Positions 1 to 12,577 of a DNA stretch of 64,000 bases are shown one piece after another (the first letter of the stretch is position 1; every line of letters starts with the position of its first letter). The stretch comes from Fulvia fulva. Lineage: Eukaryota > Ascomycota > Dothideomycetes > Mycosphaerellales > Mycosphaerellaceae. The position numbers were made by a program, and so were the translations under genes. Below the pieces are notes generated by a model that saw nothing but the letters and a program-made list of their open reading frames with translations, was not told the origin of the DNA and made no database searches. The stretch is taken from positions 5,394,001 to 5,458,000 of the forward strand of contig NC_063012.1 in assembly GCF_020509005.1 (NCBI RefSeq). Reading direction: 5' to 3'.

Positions 1-605
1 CTATCTTATTATCTATTCTTCGAGGTATTATATTAGAGCCTACTATTATTACGAAGGTATACTATCGCTACTACTACTTATATTACGAGGTCTCTTTTAG
101 ATAGCTAGTATTAACGACGGCTCTATTACTAGCGTACTAGTAACGACTAGTAAAGACGATATTACTACTTCTAGTAAGGAAGAGCTTACTTCTACTACTA
201 TCAATAACTTATATTATTATCTCGCTCTTAAAGTAGCTATCGCTCCGGCTCTTATTCTTAGTCCCTTAGATTCAAGTAATATTAACTAGTAAGTTATAAC
301 CTCGGTATAGATAATTAGTAGCGGAGCTTAGAATAGCTATTCGAGAGCCTCGTATAGGTATATTGTAAGGTGTTCTATAAAGGTATTAGTTATAGTATTA
401 GAGGTACTATAGGTAATCTAAAGACTACGTAGATCGAGATTATTAGCTAGAATACTAAGAGGTAAATATAGTTTCTTTAGCTTATAGTAGAAGATAGTCT
501 ATACTATCGACTATATCTTACTACTTACGTTAGTAGCCTTTAGCTTATACTCGATAGAATATATCGCTACCCTAATACTAGTAATAACCTTACGGACATT
601 AGCTC
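1..605. other. Unassigned RIP-mutated DNA
   Basis: AT-rich, TpA-dense sequence with frequent TAG and TAA in all frames and CpG still present, the same look as the mutated transposons further on. I could not match it to any element in the window and found no open frame worth calling. It is the left flank of the pogo-like transposon that begins at 608. It may be part of an older element that starts outside the window. Confidence 0.5.
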
Positions 606-607
606 TA

Positions 608-676
608 ACGTACTTTACTACCGAGCGGGCTATACTACCGAGCGGGCCACTTTTGCTAAGAACTGTACCACTTCTA
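608..676 (+). repeat. Left terminal inverted repeat of pogo-like element
   Basis: Matches the reverse complement of 2405-2473 with only transition differences of the RIP type. It starts ACGTACTTTACTACC and contains a 14-bp direct repeat, ACTACCGAGCGGGC, twice with 3 bp between the copies. Repeated motifs inside terminal repeats are typically transposase-binding sites; that role is inferred here. Confidence 0.88.
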
Positions 677-711
677 TAGATATAGCTATATAACCACTAT
701 TATAGCGTGTA

Positions 712-2385
712 TTATCTTTAAACGAGGCCAAACTGACCTTAGCTATCTAGGCTATAAAACGCGACGCGATAATTACGAATCGACTTACTATAAAGGTATA
801 CGACGCGTCTCGAACTATACTAGGGTATCGATTGAATAGACGACCTCCTCGGGGTGACTACGAGTCTAATTCAAAGAAGCTTATAGAGCTAGAAGAGAGG
901 GTAATACTTAAGTATATACTCGAGATAGATCTTAGAGGTTTTCCGCTATTAAAGGCTAGTATACGAGTAATAGCCGATTCATTACTATAAGAGAAGGGTC
1001 TTAAGCCCGCTAGTCTTAATTGGATAGACAGGTTTATTAGGCGGCATCGTGAGCTAAAGATTCGTATAACACGTAGATACAATCGTTAGCGAGCCCTAAT
1101 AGAAGATCTAGACGTTATCGAGAGGTAGTTCTTACTTATACGTAATATAAAGGAGAAGTATAGCATCCTTAACTAGGATACCTATAACTTCGACGAGATA
1201 GGGTTTATAATAGGTATTATTACGTCTTAGAGCGTCGTTACGGGTTCAGAAAGGCGTAGTAGAAAGAGGAAGGTCGTTTAATAGGGTAATAGAGAATAGG
1301 TAATAGTGATTAAGACTATCTATATAGACGGAACAGCGCTCCTACCCTACGTCATCCTTATAGGCAAACAGTATATTAGTATCTAGTACTAAGACGGCAA
1401 CTTAGGTCTAGACTAGATAATCGGGCTAATAGAGAACGGCTAGACTAATAATGAGTTTGGTATACGGTAGCTAGAGCATTTCTAGAAGTATACTATAGCT
1501 CGTATAACTAGGGCATAGAGACTACTTATTATTAATAGCTACGAGAGCTATAACTCGAAGGGATTCTAGAATCTATATAAGGAATACAAGATCTTGGCCC
1601 TATATATGCTATCGCACGCCTCGTACTTACTCTAGCTATTAGATATAGGTTGCTATTTGCCTTTAAAGAAGGTATACGGTACTTAGCTCTCGGGCTTAGT
1701 ACGCTAGCGTATCACTTATATTAATAAAGTAGAGTTCCTACGCGCCTTCCGGGTAGCCTATAACGCTATATTTAGACAGGAGAACATCCTATCGAGCTTT
1801 AGAGGCGCTAGTTTAGTTCTATTTAATCTATAGGTAGTGATAGACAAGCTTAATATTAAGCTACGTACGCTAACCCCTCTAGCTCCGGACTCTACCCTTT
1901 AGGAGTCGAAGACACTAAGAACTATAAAAGAAATCGACTCTTAATCGATACTAGTAACGAACAAAATACGTGCCCGGGCAGGTTTATCGCTAAACTCGTT
2001 ATAGGAAGGGGTATATTAGCTTATAAAAGGGAGTAGAGAGATAGCGTATTAGATAGCTCTTATACGAAGTAAGATTAGTAAGCTACGTAAGTCTAACAAG
2101 GCCCTTATATAGCGAAAAGCACGAAAGCGCAAGTACATTTAGTCTAGAAGGTCTCTAACCTTCGATAAGGCGTCGCAATTAATACCTCTAGAGGATACTA
2201 GGAGGTAGGAAGTGAGTAGAGAGTCGCTAGATAGTATTCGGCTAGTACTAAGGCTACGACACTATAAGCGATATAGCGAGTCGGGGTATAACGTACGTAC
2301 CTATTAAGTAGACTTACTAGATAGCAAAGAATCTAAATAGGAATTGTCCTCCTAGTAACGATTCTATAGGATGTCGTCGGATTAA
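712..2385 (+). pseudogene. Pogo/Fot1-like transposase, RIP-inactivated
   Basis: A 558-codon frame, the usual length for Fot1-type transposases, with many in-frame TAG codons. The N-terminal part reads as a helix-turn-helix DNA-binding region (around NRRPPRGDYE and LNWIDRFIRRH). The catalytic DDE_1 core is visible as YNFDE (first Asp, about codon 161), IINSYESYNSKGF (second Asp position, about codon 275, now Asn, as expected from G to A after T) and LLDIGCYLPLKK (third Asp, about codon 311). The spacing of 35 residues between the second and third acids fits pogo/Fot1 DD35D. The initiation codon is lost or uncertain. The final TAA is shared with the second copy. No indels are needed to read it, so RIP alone explains the inactivation. 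Confidence 0.85.
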
Positions 2386-2404
2386 GATACCGTCGTAATT
2401 AAAG

Positions 2405-2473
2405 TAGAAGTAGTATAGTTCTTAGTAAAAGTAGCCCGCTCGGTAGTATAGCCCGCTCGGTAGTAAAGTACGT
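2405..2473 (-). repeat. Right terminal inverted repeat of pogo-like element
   Basis: Inverted partner of 608-676, including the doubled GCCCGCTCGGTAGT motif. The same two ends appear at 43522-43590 and 44586-44654 around the deleted copy, which fixes the element boundaries independently. Confidence 0.88.
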
Positions 2474-2475
2474 TA

Positions 2476-2704
2476 TAGGCTATAGATTACTAATATTACT
2501 AAGGCGTAATAAAGTCGGTAATTAAGGGCTCGTAGTTATTACGCTACTTAGCGTCTATCTAGTATAGAGTATTACTAATATTATTAGCGTAGTAGGTATA
2601 TTAACCGGTATATTAATACGCTACTTATAAGCTAGAATAAGGTCGTAATATAGTAGATTAGTTATAAGGTACTTATAATAGCTATAAGAGTAGTTATTAA
2701 TATC
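2476..2704. other. Unassigned RIP-mutated DNA
   Basis: 229 bp between the pogo element and the LINE-beta target duplication, TpA-rich, with no recognisable coding frame. Probably the same fossil sequence as 1-605, interrupted by the pogo insertion. Confidence 0.4.
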
Positions 2705-2740
2705 TATATACGTAGTACGATATCTTATAAGAGCTTAAAA

Positions 2741-3458
2741 ATGGCGACGACGACGGTAGTAGACGACCGAGAGTAAGGGGGAGACGAGTAGAGGACGCTC
2801 TATAAGAAGGCAGAAGAGATAGTAGCGGTAGAAGAAGGGAGGTTTCCGGAGAGAGTACTAAAAGGAGTAATAAGCGAACTACTCGGGGGACTAAAGGCGC
2901 TCAAACGATAAATAAGCACTACGATCAACATAGTAATCGAGGTAGTAACACGAAACGTAAGAAATAACCCTTAAAGAGACCCGAGACAGACCTAGGGCCT
3001 AACGACCTAGGTAATAATCGCGAGCCAACCTACCCCCCCTTAGAGTATAGTACTACGAGTCTATATTACGGACTAGAAAGAGAAGGAAGAGATAGGAAAG
3101 ATGACCGGGAGGGAGATAGTCGAGAAGATTAGAGTAAAGGGAATAGTAGGGGCAAGGGCAGACAATAAAGGAGTCAAGCTGTTTATAGTATACGTATAGG
3201 ACAAGAAGGCCCTCGAAATAAATAAGGAGTAGACACTAAAGATCGGGAGCATAGCGAAAGTCTCCTATTAATAGGATATAGTAATTACGTATAGGGTCCT
3301 ACGAACCTTTGATATATAAAGGGATATACTAAACCTCTAGAGGCAAAACTAGGTGACAGTACTAGGACTATAGATCATAAAGATAGCGTAGGTTAAGAAG
3401 AAGATAGAGGAGGGTAAGAGGGCCTCCTCGCTAATCTTATAGGTTATAATACTAGAGC
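2741..3458 (+). pseudogene. LINE-beta ORF1, 5' segment
   Basis: Starts at ATG 2741, about 20 bp inside the element. The conceptual product contains RTLYKKAEEIV, LLGGLKALKR and an RLYITD-like stretch homologous to the LINE-alpha ORF1 protein (nucleic-acid chaperone type). TAG and TAA codons interrupt it. It is cut at 3458 by the insertion of LINE-alpha copy 1 and resumes at 8566. Confidence 0.72.
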
Positions 3459-3459
3459 T

Positions 3460-4816
3460 ATGTCTAACTGAAAAAGCGTCGGGATCGAAGCGCTATCGAC
3501 AAGGACTATTTAATCGACAACCCTTATTAAGACGAGCAATCTACTTAAGTAGTAGCGACCCGCCTACGCTAGCGGCGGCGTAATCGTAGTACAAAAAACC
3601 CTAAAACTAAGGTCCCTTTCCCCTAAAGGCAGACCCTAGAATTGCGGAGTTACGGAGGATAACTGCCTAATTAGGAAGCGCGACCCCGAATAGTAGCGAA
3701 GGATAGTAACTAACGAGAGCTATAGCCTTACGAACATTCTATACTAAGAGTTAAACCGGGGAACAAACTAAGAAAAAACCTAGGATATAAGCCAAGGCCT
3801 ACTATATAGAAAGTAGAGGCTAACGACAAATAATATAGCGTAGACGACCCTATATACGGAGGCGGAAAACTTACTAGGGGATGACGAACACCTAGCCCGG
3901 GTATATAAGAATACTATAGTATAGCTACTAGGAGCGCTAAAAGCGCTATTATACCAAATCCCGAAGACAATCTAATAAGTAATATAGAAGGTAGTCTAGA
4001 GACTAACTATATAGGTAATAGTAGTAGTAGGTAAGAATTAACCTCCTCTAAAGGCAAGCAAGGCAGTACGCCTATACATTACTAATCCGGCGGAGAAACA
4101 AGAAATCGTAGCCCTAATAAGTAAGGAGATTATCGACAGAATCGGCTAAAAGGAGGTAGTTAGGGCGAGGGTAGAGGCAATAGGCGTAGTGAGACTCTTT
4201 ACCGTATAAGAGTCTAATAGACAAAAGCTAGAGACCTACCTATAAGGAGTAGACTACTAAAGTCGCGAAGTCGGTACGAGTCTCCTACTAATAGTATACC
4301 GTTATCGCCTACGGGGTCCCTAGGACATTTAAGGTCGAAGACCTTCCCTACCTCTAAGTATAGAACTAGAACACCTCCCTAGGAGTACGACTAACAAAGG
4401 CGGCATAGCTATATAAGACAGTAGACCGAGAAAAGACGCATTTATCGCTTATTATTTAGGTAGAGACAGCGGAACAAGCTAACTAGATACTAGACAATAG
4501 GCTATTCTAGAACTACGAGAGAATAGACACGGAGATCTATTAGAGTAGCTATAGGGTACTACAATGCTTCTAATGCTAATAGTACGGTCATATAGCCCTA
4601 AAATACGGGGAGAAGACCCTAAGGTGTCCTTACTACGTAGGTCTATACTAGGGAAGGGAATGCCTAGCTAGAATAGTAGTATAAGAACGAGCGAGATAAG
4701 TAAGGATCTCTATACTAGCTAGGTACCCCTAACGATAGTAGGAGGGACCTACTATATATAAGGGCTTCGAGCCGAGTAAAAGGAAGAGGGTAGAAGAGAC
4801 GAATAAGGGAACCTAA
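3460..4816 (+). pseudogene. LINE-alpha copy 1 ORF1 (gag-like, zinc knuckle)
   Basis: ORF1 proteins of Tad-like LINEs bind the element RNA. The frame begins at ATG 3460, is interrupted by TAG and TAA codons of RIP type, and changes register near 4239 because of a 4-bp tandem duplication (ccta at 4235-4238 and 4239-4242) absent from copy B. After it the frame carries a CCHC knuckle written CFxCQQYGHIAxKC in copy B, here with Cys and other residues lost, then a second Cys-rich stretch and a basic C-terminus ending EETNKGT. The stop is at 4814-4816. Confidence 0.78.
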
Positions 4817-4989
4817 CCGTAAACGTATCTACCTCCTAGTAGGCCTCGACACCTTAACCGGGCCGCTAACGAACTAGGCCAAATACGAATCTTTAGGGCG
4901 CCCTAGCGGCCCCAGGGCTAGCCGGATAGCGAGATATAGGCTTAGGAGACACAGTAGGTCAGCACGGAAATAGACCTTACAGATAACGA

Positions 4990-7900
4990 ATAATACTATA
5001 CGACGACATTACTATTATATAGTATAACGTAAACAAAAGTAGGGACAAGGTCTAGCGCCACTTTCTATAAGAGCTAGACCCGCTACGGCACTACGTTATT
5101 ACGGTATAGGAACTATAGATCAACCCCTACGTAGGACTCCTAGCTACTTGTAATGACCGGAGATACTATACCGTAATCGCGGGCTAATAAGGCGTCATCC
5201 CGAGGACATATATATACGTAAGCAAGACTATAGACCTTAAGTCGTAGAAGGTTATACTACCGTAGTAGGGCAACCTAGGAGACATAACATTAATCTAGAT
5301 CGACACGACACAAGGCCCTATCTAGATCTATAACGTTTATAACCCGCTACCGCGGGGTCGGACGAGTAGGGAAGTAGGAACCCTTACCTACCTAGAGCGG
5401 ACCCTAAGCCAAGATATAAAGCAAGTACTCCTCGGCGACTTCAACCTCTACTACCTATAGTAGGGACTCGAATTCACTCCCCCGTACGCGTTTCTAGGGG
5501 GAAAGCTACTAGACATAACCGTACGCTACGGAATGGCCTTAGTAATACTAAAGGGAACAGAGACGTAGAAGACCCGTACTAGTATAAGTACGATCGACCT
5601 ATACTTTCTATTACGAGAACTTAAAGAGAGACTAGTCTAATGCCGACCGAACTACGCGCTAGAAGCCTCCTTAGACTATATCCCTATCTAAACGACGCTA
5701 GGGGTGAAGGCGATAGAGGAGCTAGTAAACGAACTACGCCGTAACTAGAAGAAGGTACGCTAGGACGGTATAAGAGGCTTCCTAATAGCAAACCTACTAT
5801 AGTATAGAGAACTCGAGACGATAGCTTAGCTAGATTAAGTAGCGGAACAGATTACCTCGGTTATATAGTAAGTAGCGGAATAATACACGCCGTTACTCCG
5901 GCCCTTAACGTAGTAGAAGGCCTTCTAGACCCCTAAATACTCTACGAAGGTAAGGGAGGCTAGAAGGGCAAGGCGACAGTAGACGAAGGAGCATACCTAA
6001 GAGACGTAGGAGCAATACTAACGCGCGACACAAGAGAAGAAGGCATAGATAAGACGCGATAAGCTATAGGACTAGAGAGCGACGATCGGGCTCGTTATAG
6101 AAAACCCGGAACAGATATAGAGACTTACTAAATAGGCACGACTACCTAAAGAGCAACAAACCCCTCACTTCCCCCTAATCGTAGACCGCGAAGGGATTAC
6201 CTAGGCTACGCCCCGGGGCAAGGCAAAAGTATTAGCCGACTATTTCTTTTCGACGTAAGTAGAGGTAGACCTTACGGACATCGACCCGAGTATATACCCG
6301 GAACCCCTAGATATAGATTAGGCGGTTAGCTCTAATATAGTAATAGGAGTTATAAGTAAGCTAAAAGGACGAAAAGCCCTAGGCCTAGATAGGATACTAA
6401 ATATACTACTAAAAGAGTATAGAGAAGAGATCGCGCCGAGCCTAATAAACCTATTTACCGCGTACCTACGGCTAGGGTACCACCCGAAGCCGTATAGAGA
6501 GTCTATAACAGTAGTGCTACGTAAGCTATAGAAGGAAGACTATCCTTAGCCTAAGTCGTATAGACTAATCGTACTTCTAAATACGATAGGGAAGGTCCTA
6601 GAAAAGATAGTAGCCTAGAGACTTACGTAGCTTACCGAGGACAACTACGTACTCCTAGTAATATAGATAGGGGGAAGAAGCTAGCGATCGATACTAATAG
6701 TAATAGAGCTAATTACGGAGCAAATTCAGACCCTCTAGTACTACGGTAGGAACCGAGCGGCGTCCTTACTATCCCTCGACATCGTAGGGGCCTTCGATAA
6801 CGTCTTATACTAAAGGCTAATATATATCCTATAGCAGAAAGGCATCCCCTAGTAGGTAACGACGCTCGTCTACTCCTTTCTCTAGGAACGGACGACATAC
6901 CTAGTCCTAGGAAGGTATACGTCCGACCCGGTAAAGGTAGAGACTAGAATATCTTAGGGATCTACTCTCTCTCCTATACTATTTCTAATATTTATGTCTG
7001 ATCTAATCCTCCTACTCACCTCTCCGTAAACCTTAGTATCGGGGTTCGTAGACGATATAAACATCCTAGCCTAGTTAGACTCGACAGAAGAGAACTGTCG
7101 CCTCCTTAAAGATAGGTATAAGAAATACGAGGAGTAGGTAAAGAAGTATAGTGCCCGGTTCGCCCCTAAAAAGTACTAACTTATACACTTTAGTAAAGCG
7201 AGAACATACTATAATATAAAGGCGGCGGTAAGAATCTAAGGCTACGAGACTAAGCTATTAGCGGAGCTACGAGTACTAGGGATCTAGCTCGACCTAAAGC
7301 TAAGCTAGAATATATAGATTAAGAAAGCCTAGAGTCGAGCGTAAGTCAATAAAGCCTCGATAAAGAGGCTTACAGTATCTATATAGGGAGTAATATTCGA
7401 CAAGGCAAGAGTAATATATAAGGCGATCGTTAGACTAGCTATATTATACGGGGTATAGATTTGGGGAATAGGAGGCGTAGGTAAGCCGATCCCGAAACGG
7501 ATAGAGCAACCCCTAAATAGGATATAGGTAGGCAACCTACGTAGGGTACTAGGCGTATATAAGACAACGTTAATAAGCACGGTAGAAATAGAGATAGGAA
7601 TACTACTAATCGGCTAGTATATCCGGGGAATAAGAATTTAATACGCGGCAAAGACGACAGGTTACCTAGTATAAACTACGATCTAGGAGGCAAAGAATAA
7701 GATAGAAAGCCGCTACCGGAGAGGGGCCGGACATAGGACAAGCTAAAAAGAGGATGACCTTACTACCTTTACGGCCGTATAGACAAGCACCGAATGGCTA
7801 GCACGAAAAGAGGAGGAGCGTAGGACTCGCTAGGCCGGCGGGAGCAAGGCTAAGACCTAAAGCCTAGCGGAATAGATAGCGAGCTACCTATAGGAGTAGG

Positions 7901-8394
7901 ACTAGAAAAGGAAGCCCCCTAAGATAATAGGCCCGATAGCGCTCCGAGCCTTCTAGAGACATAATTACTAGCTATATAGGGACCTAACAAGGGCCGAAGC
8001 AAGTATAGCGATCCAAATTAGGTCCGAACATATTAGATTAAGGGCCTACCTATTTAGGAGACGCGTACTAGACATCTATAGCCTAGCCTACTAGTATAGC
8101 TACCTATCGTAAAACCTAGAATATATACTACTACGATGCCCGTAGTGGGCGAGAGGCAGGGGAATTTAGAGGTACTAAGCGGGAAGGAGAGACTACAAGT
8201 CAATTATTAGGGACAAAGGCAATATTCGCCGAATCTCTCGGTAGATACTATAGTAGGGATACCTCTAGTAGTTTAGCCTCGCTAGCGAGACGGAGGAGTA
8301 GATAGACAAGAGGCGGAAGCGAGGGGGGGTGTAGATAGGGTAGTCATTAGGGCAGGCCTATAACACTAGCGTACCCCTAATAAGGGAAATTTAA
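4990..8394 (+). pseudogene. LINE-alpha copy 1 ORF2 (endonuclease and reverse transcriptase)
   Basis: A 1135-codon frame of exactly the same length as ORF2 of copy B, so the two differ by substitutions only. The start codon is ATA here where copy B has ATG (RIP). Order of domains: AP-endonuclease at the N-terminus (IxYNVN, LLGDFNLY, a Ser-Ile-Asp-Leu-Tyr-Phe motif, LDxIPI); reverse transcriptase in the middle (LSLDIVGAFDNV and the catalytic box FVDDINILA at about 7040-7070); and a C-terminal Cys-His motif. I see no RNase H domain. Dozens of TAG codons make it non-functional. Confidence 0.83.
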
Positions 8395-8522
8395 GACGAC
8401 AACTAGGAGGAAAAGATAGGCGGGAAGGAGGAGGGGTTTTTACTAACACGGTTTCCCCTCTATATATACAAAAACAAGATAGTATAGCTATATAGGCCAA
8501 AGGGCACTATAACAGCTTAATG

Positions 8523-8524
<2 letters not shown>

Positions 8525-8555
<31 letters not shown>
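8525..8555. repeat. (AT)n tail of LINE-alpha copy 1
   Basis: About 30 bp of AT dinucleotide repeat directly after the 3' end of LINE-alpha and directly before its target duplication. It replaces the TAGA/ATCT-type tail seen on the other LINE copies and is probably a RIP-modified or expanded version of it. Confidence 0.75.
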
Positions 8556-8558
<3 letters not shown>

Positions 8559-8565
8559 CTAGAGC

Positions 8566-9139
8566 AAGCGAACAAGGTCTTAGACTAAGGGTTGTACTAG
8601 GACTTTAAGAGGCTAGATATAGAAATCTATTAGAGCAACTATAGAATCCTTTAATGTTTTAACTATTAATAGTACAGACATATTGCCCTAAAGTATAGCA
8701 AAGCTATACTAGTCTATTCCTACTATACTAGTAATCACGCGACCTAAGAGTACTAAAAACGGAAGGAGGACATAAGATACGTAGTATCTAGGAGAAAACA
8801 CCCGGTATAGTCAAACTAATGCCTAGTTAGACTATTAGCCTAGTAGAGAGCGCGGGAAGTAAGGGTAATAACACTAACTAGGTTCCTAGTAGGTAAAGAG
8901 AAATAACTAGAAAGAACTACCTATCCAAATAAGAGACCCCGGCTATAAGAGAAGCTACAAATAGTACTAGTAATAGAGAGACTAACGTTCTTATATAAGG
9001 TAGCGCAGAGCAATAGACAAATGAGAATCAACTAAATAATAGGGAGCCAACCCTAAAGGGAAGAATAGGAGGAGGGACGGGAAAACTAATAGCAAGACTA
9101 ATAGTAAGACTAAACGGACCTAGACACAAACATGTCCTA
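8566..9139 (+). pseudogene. LINE-beta ORF1, 3' segment
   Basis: Continuation of 2741-3458. A zinc-knuckle-like stretch (CFNYQQYRHIALKY) is visible near 8650-8695, with RIP-type Cys to Tyr and His changes. Several TAG and TAA codons follow. The exact ORF1 stop is uncertain, because the frame runs close to the ATG of ORF2 at 9140. Confidence 0.65.
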
Positions 9140-12100
9140 ATGCCTTATACTAACAGACTATTAATCATTTAGTATAATGTGAACAGAAGCAAAGACAAGG
9201 TCTAAAGGAGCTTTCTATAAGCCTTAGACCCGGAGGAACACTACATTATAGTAATATAGGAACTATAGATCAACCTATACTCTAGGATTCTATTAACTAT
9301 ACGAGACCCGAGATACTACGTAGTAATAAACAGAACCGAGGGAGTCCTACGAACATATATCTATGTCAGTAAGAAGGTACTACTAGAGGACTAGTAGGTC
9401 TAGCCGAGAACCGATAGGGATATTACTATAGTATAGCTCAAAACAACTTAAGGCTAGGTCCTGATCTATAGCGTATATAACCTACCTCTAGAGTCTAGAA
9501 GCAGCACATAACTATATACGCTAGGAAGGCTCCCGGAAGTAATAAACTAACAAAACCACAATATTGTAATAGGAGATTTTAACCTCTACTACCTAAAGTA
9601 GGGATCGGACTTCACCCTAGTACACTACTTCTTAGTAGGGAGGCTTATTAGTTAGATAGAAATAGCCTAAATAGACTTGATTACGCTAAAGGGAACAGAA
9701 ACTTAGGCTAGAAACAATAGTTCTAGTACGCTAGACCTATACTTTATGTCCTACGCCTTAATACGACGGGTAGAAAGCTATATAGTTAATAACTAACTAG
9801 AGTCCTTATTAGACTACTATCCAATCCAAACCGATATCTAACTTATAGTTAAGGAGGAGAGGGAACCTAAGAGGAGGCTCTACTAGAAGTAGGCCGAGTA
9901 GACACTAGTATAGTAGCGGCTAGAAGGCGAACTAGAACAGGTGGACATTAACGATATATATATAACGGAGGGGGTCGACTAAGTAGTAGAGTAGCTAATA
10001 GAAGCTATACAAAGGGCAGCCTAGGCCTATATACCTAAGAAGAGATAGTCGCTATACTAGAAGCTATACTAGACACTAGAGTATATAGCTAAAGTTAAGG
10101 AGGTAAGGAGAGTAAGAAGGAGATAGGAGTAACGACGTACCTAAGCAAACTAGGAAGCCTATAATAACGCGTATAAAGTAAAGAAGGCGTAGATCAGAAG
10201 AGACAAGACGTAGGAGTAGAGGTCAACTATAGGGATGATTATAGAACACCCGGAACAAATCTAGAGACTAGTAGAATAGGCTAGGAAACTAGACGAGGAA
10301 CGAAACTCCCCGCCCTAGTTTCCCTTAATATAGGACTAAGACGGGGAAACGTAAACCACTCCGATAGGGAAAGCGAAAGTATTCGTAGACCACTTCTTCG
10401 GGACTTAGGTAGAGGTAGACCTAAGTAACATCCTAGGAATATATATTCCTCCGCTAAGGGAGGCTAACTAGTAAGTATCTACTATAGAGATCGGAAACAT
10501 TATTAAGAAACTAAAGGGCAACAAAGCCCTAGGCCAAGACAAGATCCCTAACTATTACCTAAAAGCTAGTAGTAGCCTTATTACTCTAGTACTTACGCTA
10601 ATCTTCACCTAGTGTATAAAGTAGAGGTATTGCCTAAAGGCCTTTAGGCAATTACTAACTTACGTCCTAAGGAAACCCTAAAAGGAAGACTATACTAAGT
10701 TGAAGTCATATAGACTAATTGCGTTACTAAATATACTAGGGAAGCTCCTAGAAAAGGTCGTAGCTATAAGGCTTACCGGAATAGTAGAAGAACATAACCT
10801 CCTCCCGGTAACGTAAATAGGGGGGAGACAAAAGAGATCTACCCTTATAGTAGTCGAACTGATCATAGAGCAAATTAGATATATCTAGTACTATAGTAAT
10901 AACAAGGTAGCCTTACTACTTTTACTAGATATATTAGGGGCTTTCGATAACGTGTCCTACGTAAGGCTCCTATATATCCTTAGAATAAAAAGTATCCTAG
11001 CCTAGATAGTACACTTTATATAGTCATTCCTTAAGGACAGAACAACCTAGATCCTCCTAGGGTCTTTTAAAGCCCCGTAGACCCTAATTACGAACACGGG
11101 CATCCTATAGGGCTCTACACTCTCCCTAATTCTGTTCCTCCTCTTTATAGCCGACCTGACCCTACTCCTAGAAATAGTAAACACCTTAGCATCGGGGTTC
11201 GTAGATAATATAAATATCCTAGCGTAGTCGGGGTCTATAGAGGAAAACTACGTACTCCTAGAGGAGAGACATAGACAATACGAAAAGTAGGTAAGAGAGT
11301 ATAGGGCAAAATTCGTACCGGACAAGTACTAACTTATCTATTTTAGTAAGGCAAAGACAAAACATAACTTAGTAGTACTAGTAAAAATCTAGGGGTTCGA
11401 GACCTATTCTATAAGGGAACATAGAGTCCTTAGGATATAGCTAGACCCGAAACTTAGCTAGGGACTATAAGTAAAGAAGGCGTAAGCGAGAGCGGACACT
11501 AATAGACAATTAATCGAGAGACTTACTACGTTAACCTAGGGGGCGACCTTTACAAAGGCCTAGACTATATATAAGGCTATTATCAAGCCCGTAATACTAT
11601 ATAGAGCAGCAATTTAGGCAGCGGAAAAACATATCCCGAAGAGAATTAAGGACCCCCTTAATAGAGCGTAGGTAGCCTACCTAAAGAGAGTACTAGGGGT
11701 ATATAAGTCAACCCCTTATAGGACAATAGAAATAGAATCAGGTATAGCCCCTATTAGGGAGTACCTCTAGGGTATAAGGTGTTAATACGTAGCGAAGACA
11801 TTAGTATACCTAGCCTAGGGAACTATCTAAGCAGCTACTTAAAGGATAAGAACCTAGTAGGAGAGGAGGAGAAGACCTAACCGGCTATATATAATCCTAT
11901 AGAAGGAAGCAGACCTAAAAACATTATAGGAAATCCTAGTAGCCCTTGAATAGAGAGAAGCTCTAAGGGAGCAAGCTAATATAGGGGACAAAGGGAAAAA
12001 GAAGTAAAGCTAAGTAGAAAGGATCGTAGGTCATCTATAGGAAACGCGTTAGAACTAAAAGCCGGTAAGGCTAGGAGCCCTACTAGCGGCTAGGACCTTC

Positions 12101-12577
12101 GGGAGGTATAACTACCTTATCTATAAAGACCTAAAGAGGGCGGAAGCAAGTATAGCTATCTAGATTCGCTCTAAGTACATTAGGCTAAGAGCATACTTGT
12201 ACTAAAGAAGAGTCCTAGGATACGATTCCAAACGTTACCCCTATAGCTACCTATCCTAAAACCCGGAGTATATAGTACTGAACTGTACTAAGTAGGTGAA
12301 AGGGAGAAGCTAGTAGAGGGCGAAGGCAAGAGACAGGCAATACTAGGCTATTATCTAGAATAGACAAGATATAAGGAGAGTAATAAGATAGATCCTTAAC
12401 GAGGACTACCTAGAGCAATTCTCCCTAGCAGTAGAAACGGAAAGGTAGATAGAGAGGAGGGAGAGAGAGAGAAGAGCCGGGGAAATAGAAGGGAGAAAGG
12501 GAATCGAGAGGAGGACATCACTAGGGTTACGGGCAAGGTAGTTATAGGGTAATAACTATAATACTAGCGTACCCTAA
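9140..12577 (+). pseudogene. LINE-beta ORF2 (endonuclease and reverse transcriptase)
   Basis: A 1146-codon frame from ATG 9140 to TAA 12575-12577, with no net frameshift but many TAG codons. The endonuclease begins IxYNVNRSKDKV, with VIGDFNLYYL and STLDLYF further on. The reverse transcriptase shows NIIKKLKGNKALGQDKIPN, LLDILGAFDNVS and the catalytic box FVDNINILA, where the second Asp of FVDD has become Asn. The C-terminus keeps the remains of a Cys-rich motif (YPYSYLS...NPEYIVLNC). No RNase H domain is seen. The protein is clearly related to, but a different family from, LINE-alpha. Confidence 0.82.

Larger units (their letters stand above)
606..2475 (+). mobile_element. Fot1/pogo-like DNA transposon, full length, RIP-mutated
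   Basis: Tc1/mariner-superfamily element of the pogo/Fot1 group. The element proper is 608-2473 (1866 bp) and is flanked by TA at 606-607 and 2474-2475, the target duplication expected of this superfamily. Its ends are inverted repeats of about 69 bp. Inside is one transposase frame (712-2385) that keeps its register end to end but is broken by many TAG codons, so the copy cannot encode a working enzyme. A second, internally deleted copy on the opposite strand lies at 43520-44656. Confidence 0.88.
3445..8565 (+). mobile_element. LINE-alpha copy 1, Tad-like non-LTR retrotransposon
   Basis: Inserted into LINE-beta ORF1. The 14-bp target duplication tataatactagagc is at 3445-3458 and 8552-8565. 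The body, 3459-8551, carries ORF1 (3460-4816) and ORF2 (4990-8394) and ends in an (AT)n tail. It is about 190 bp longer at the 5' end than the sister copy at 26108-31049 and is more heavily RIP-mutated. Whether 3459 is the true 5' end is unclear, since an ATG in the ORF1 frame begins at 3460. Confidence 0.85.

Noticed and set aside
858..1082. Minus-strand 74-codon open frame
   Set aside because: Antisense to the pogo transposase remnant; composition (Ser, Leu, Ile rich) is typical of a reverse reading of RIP-mutated DNA.
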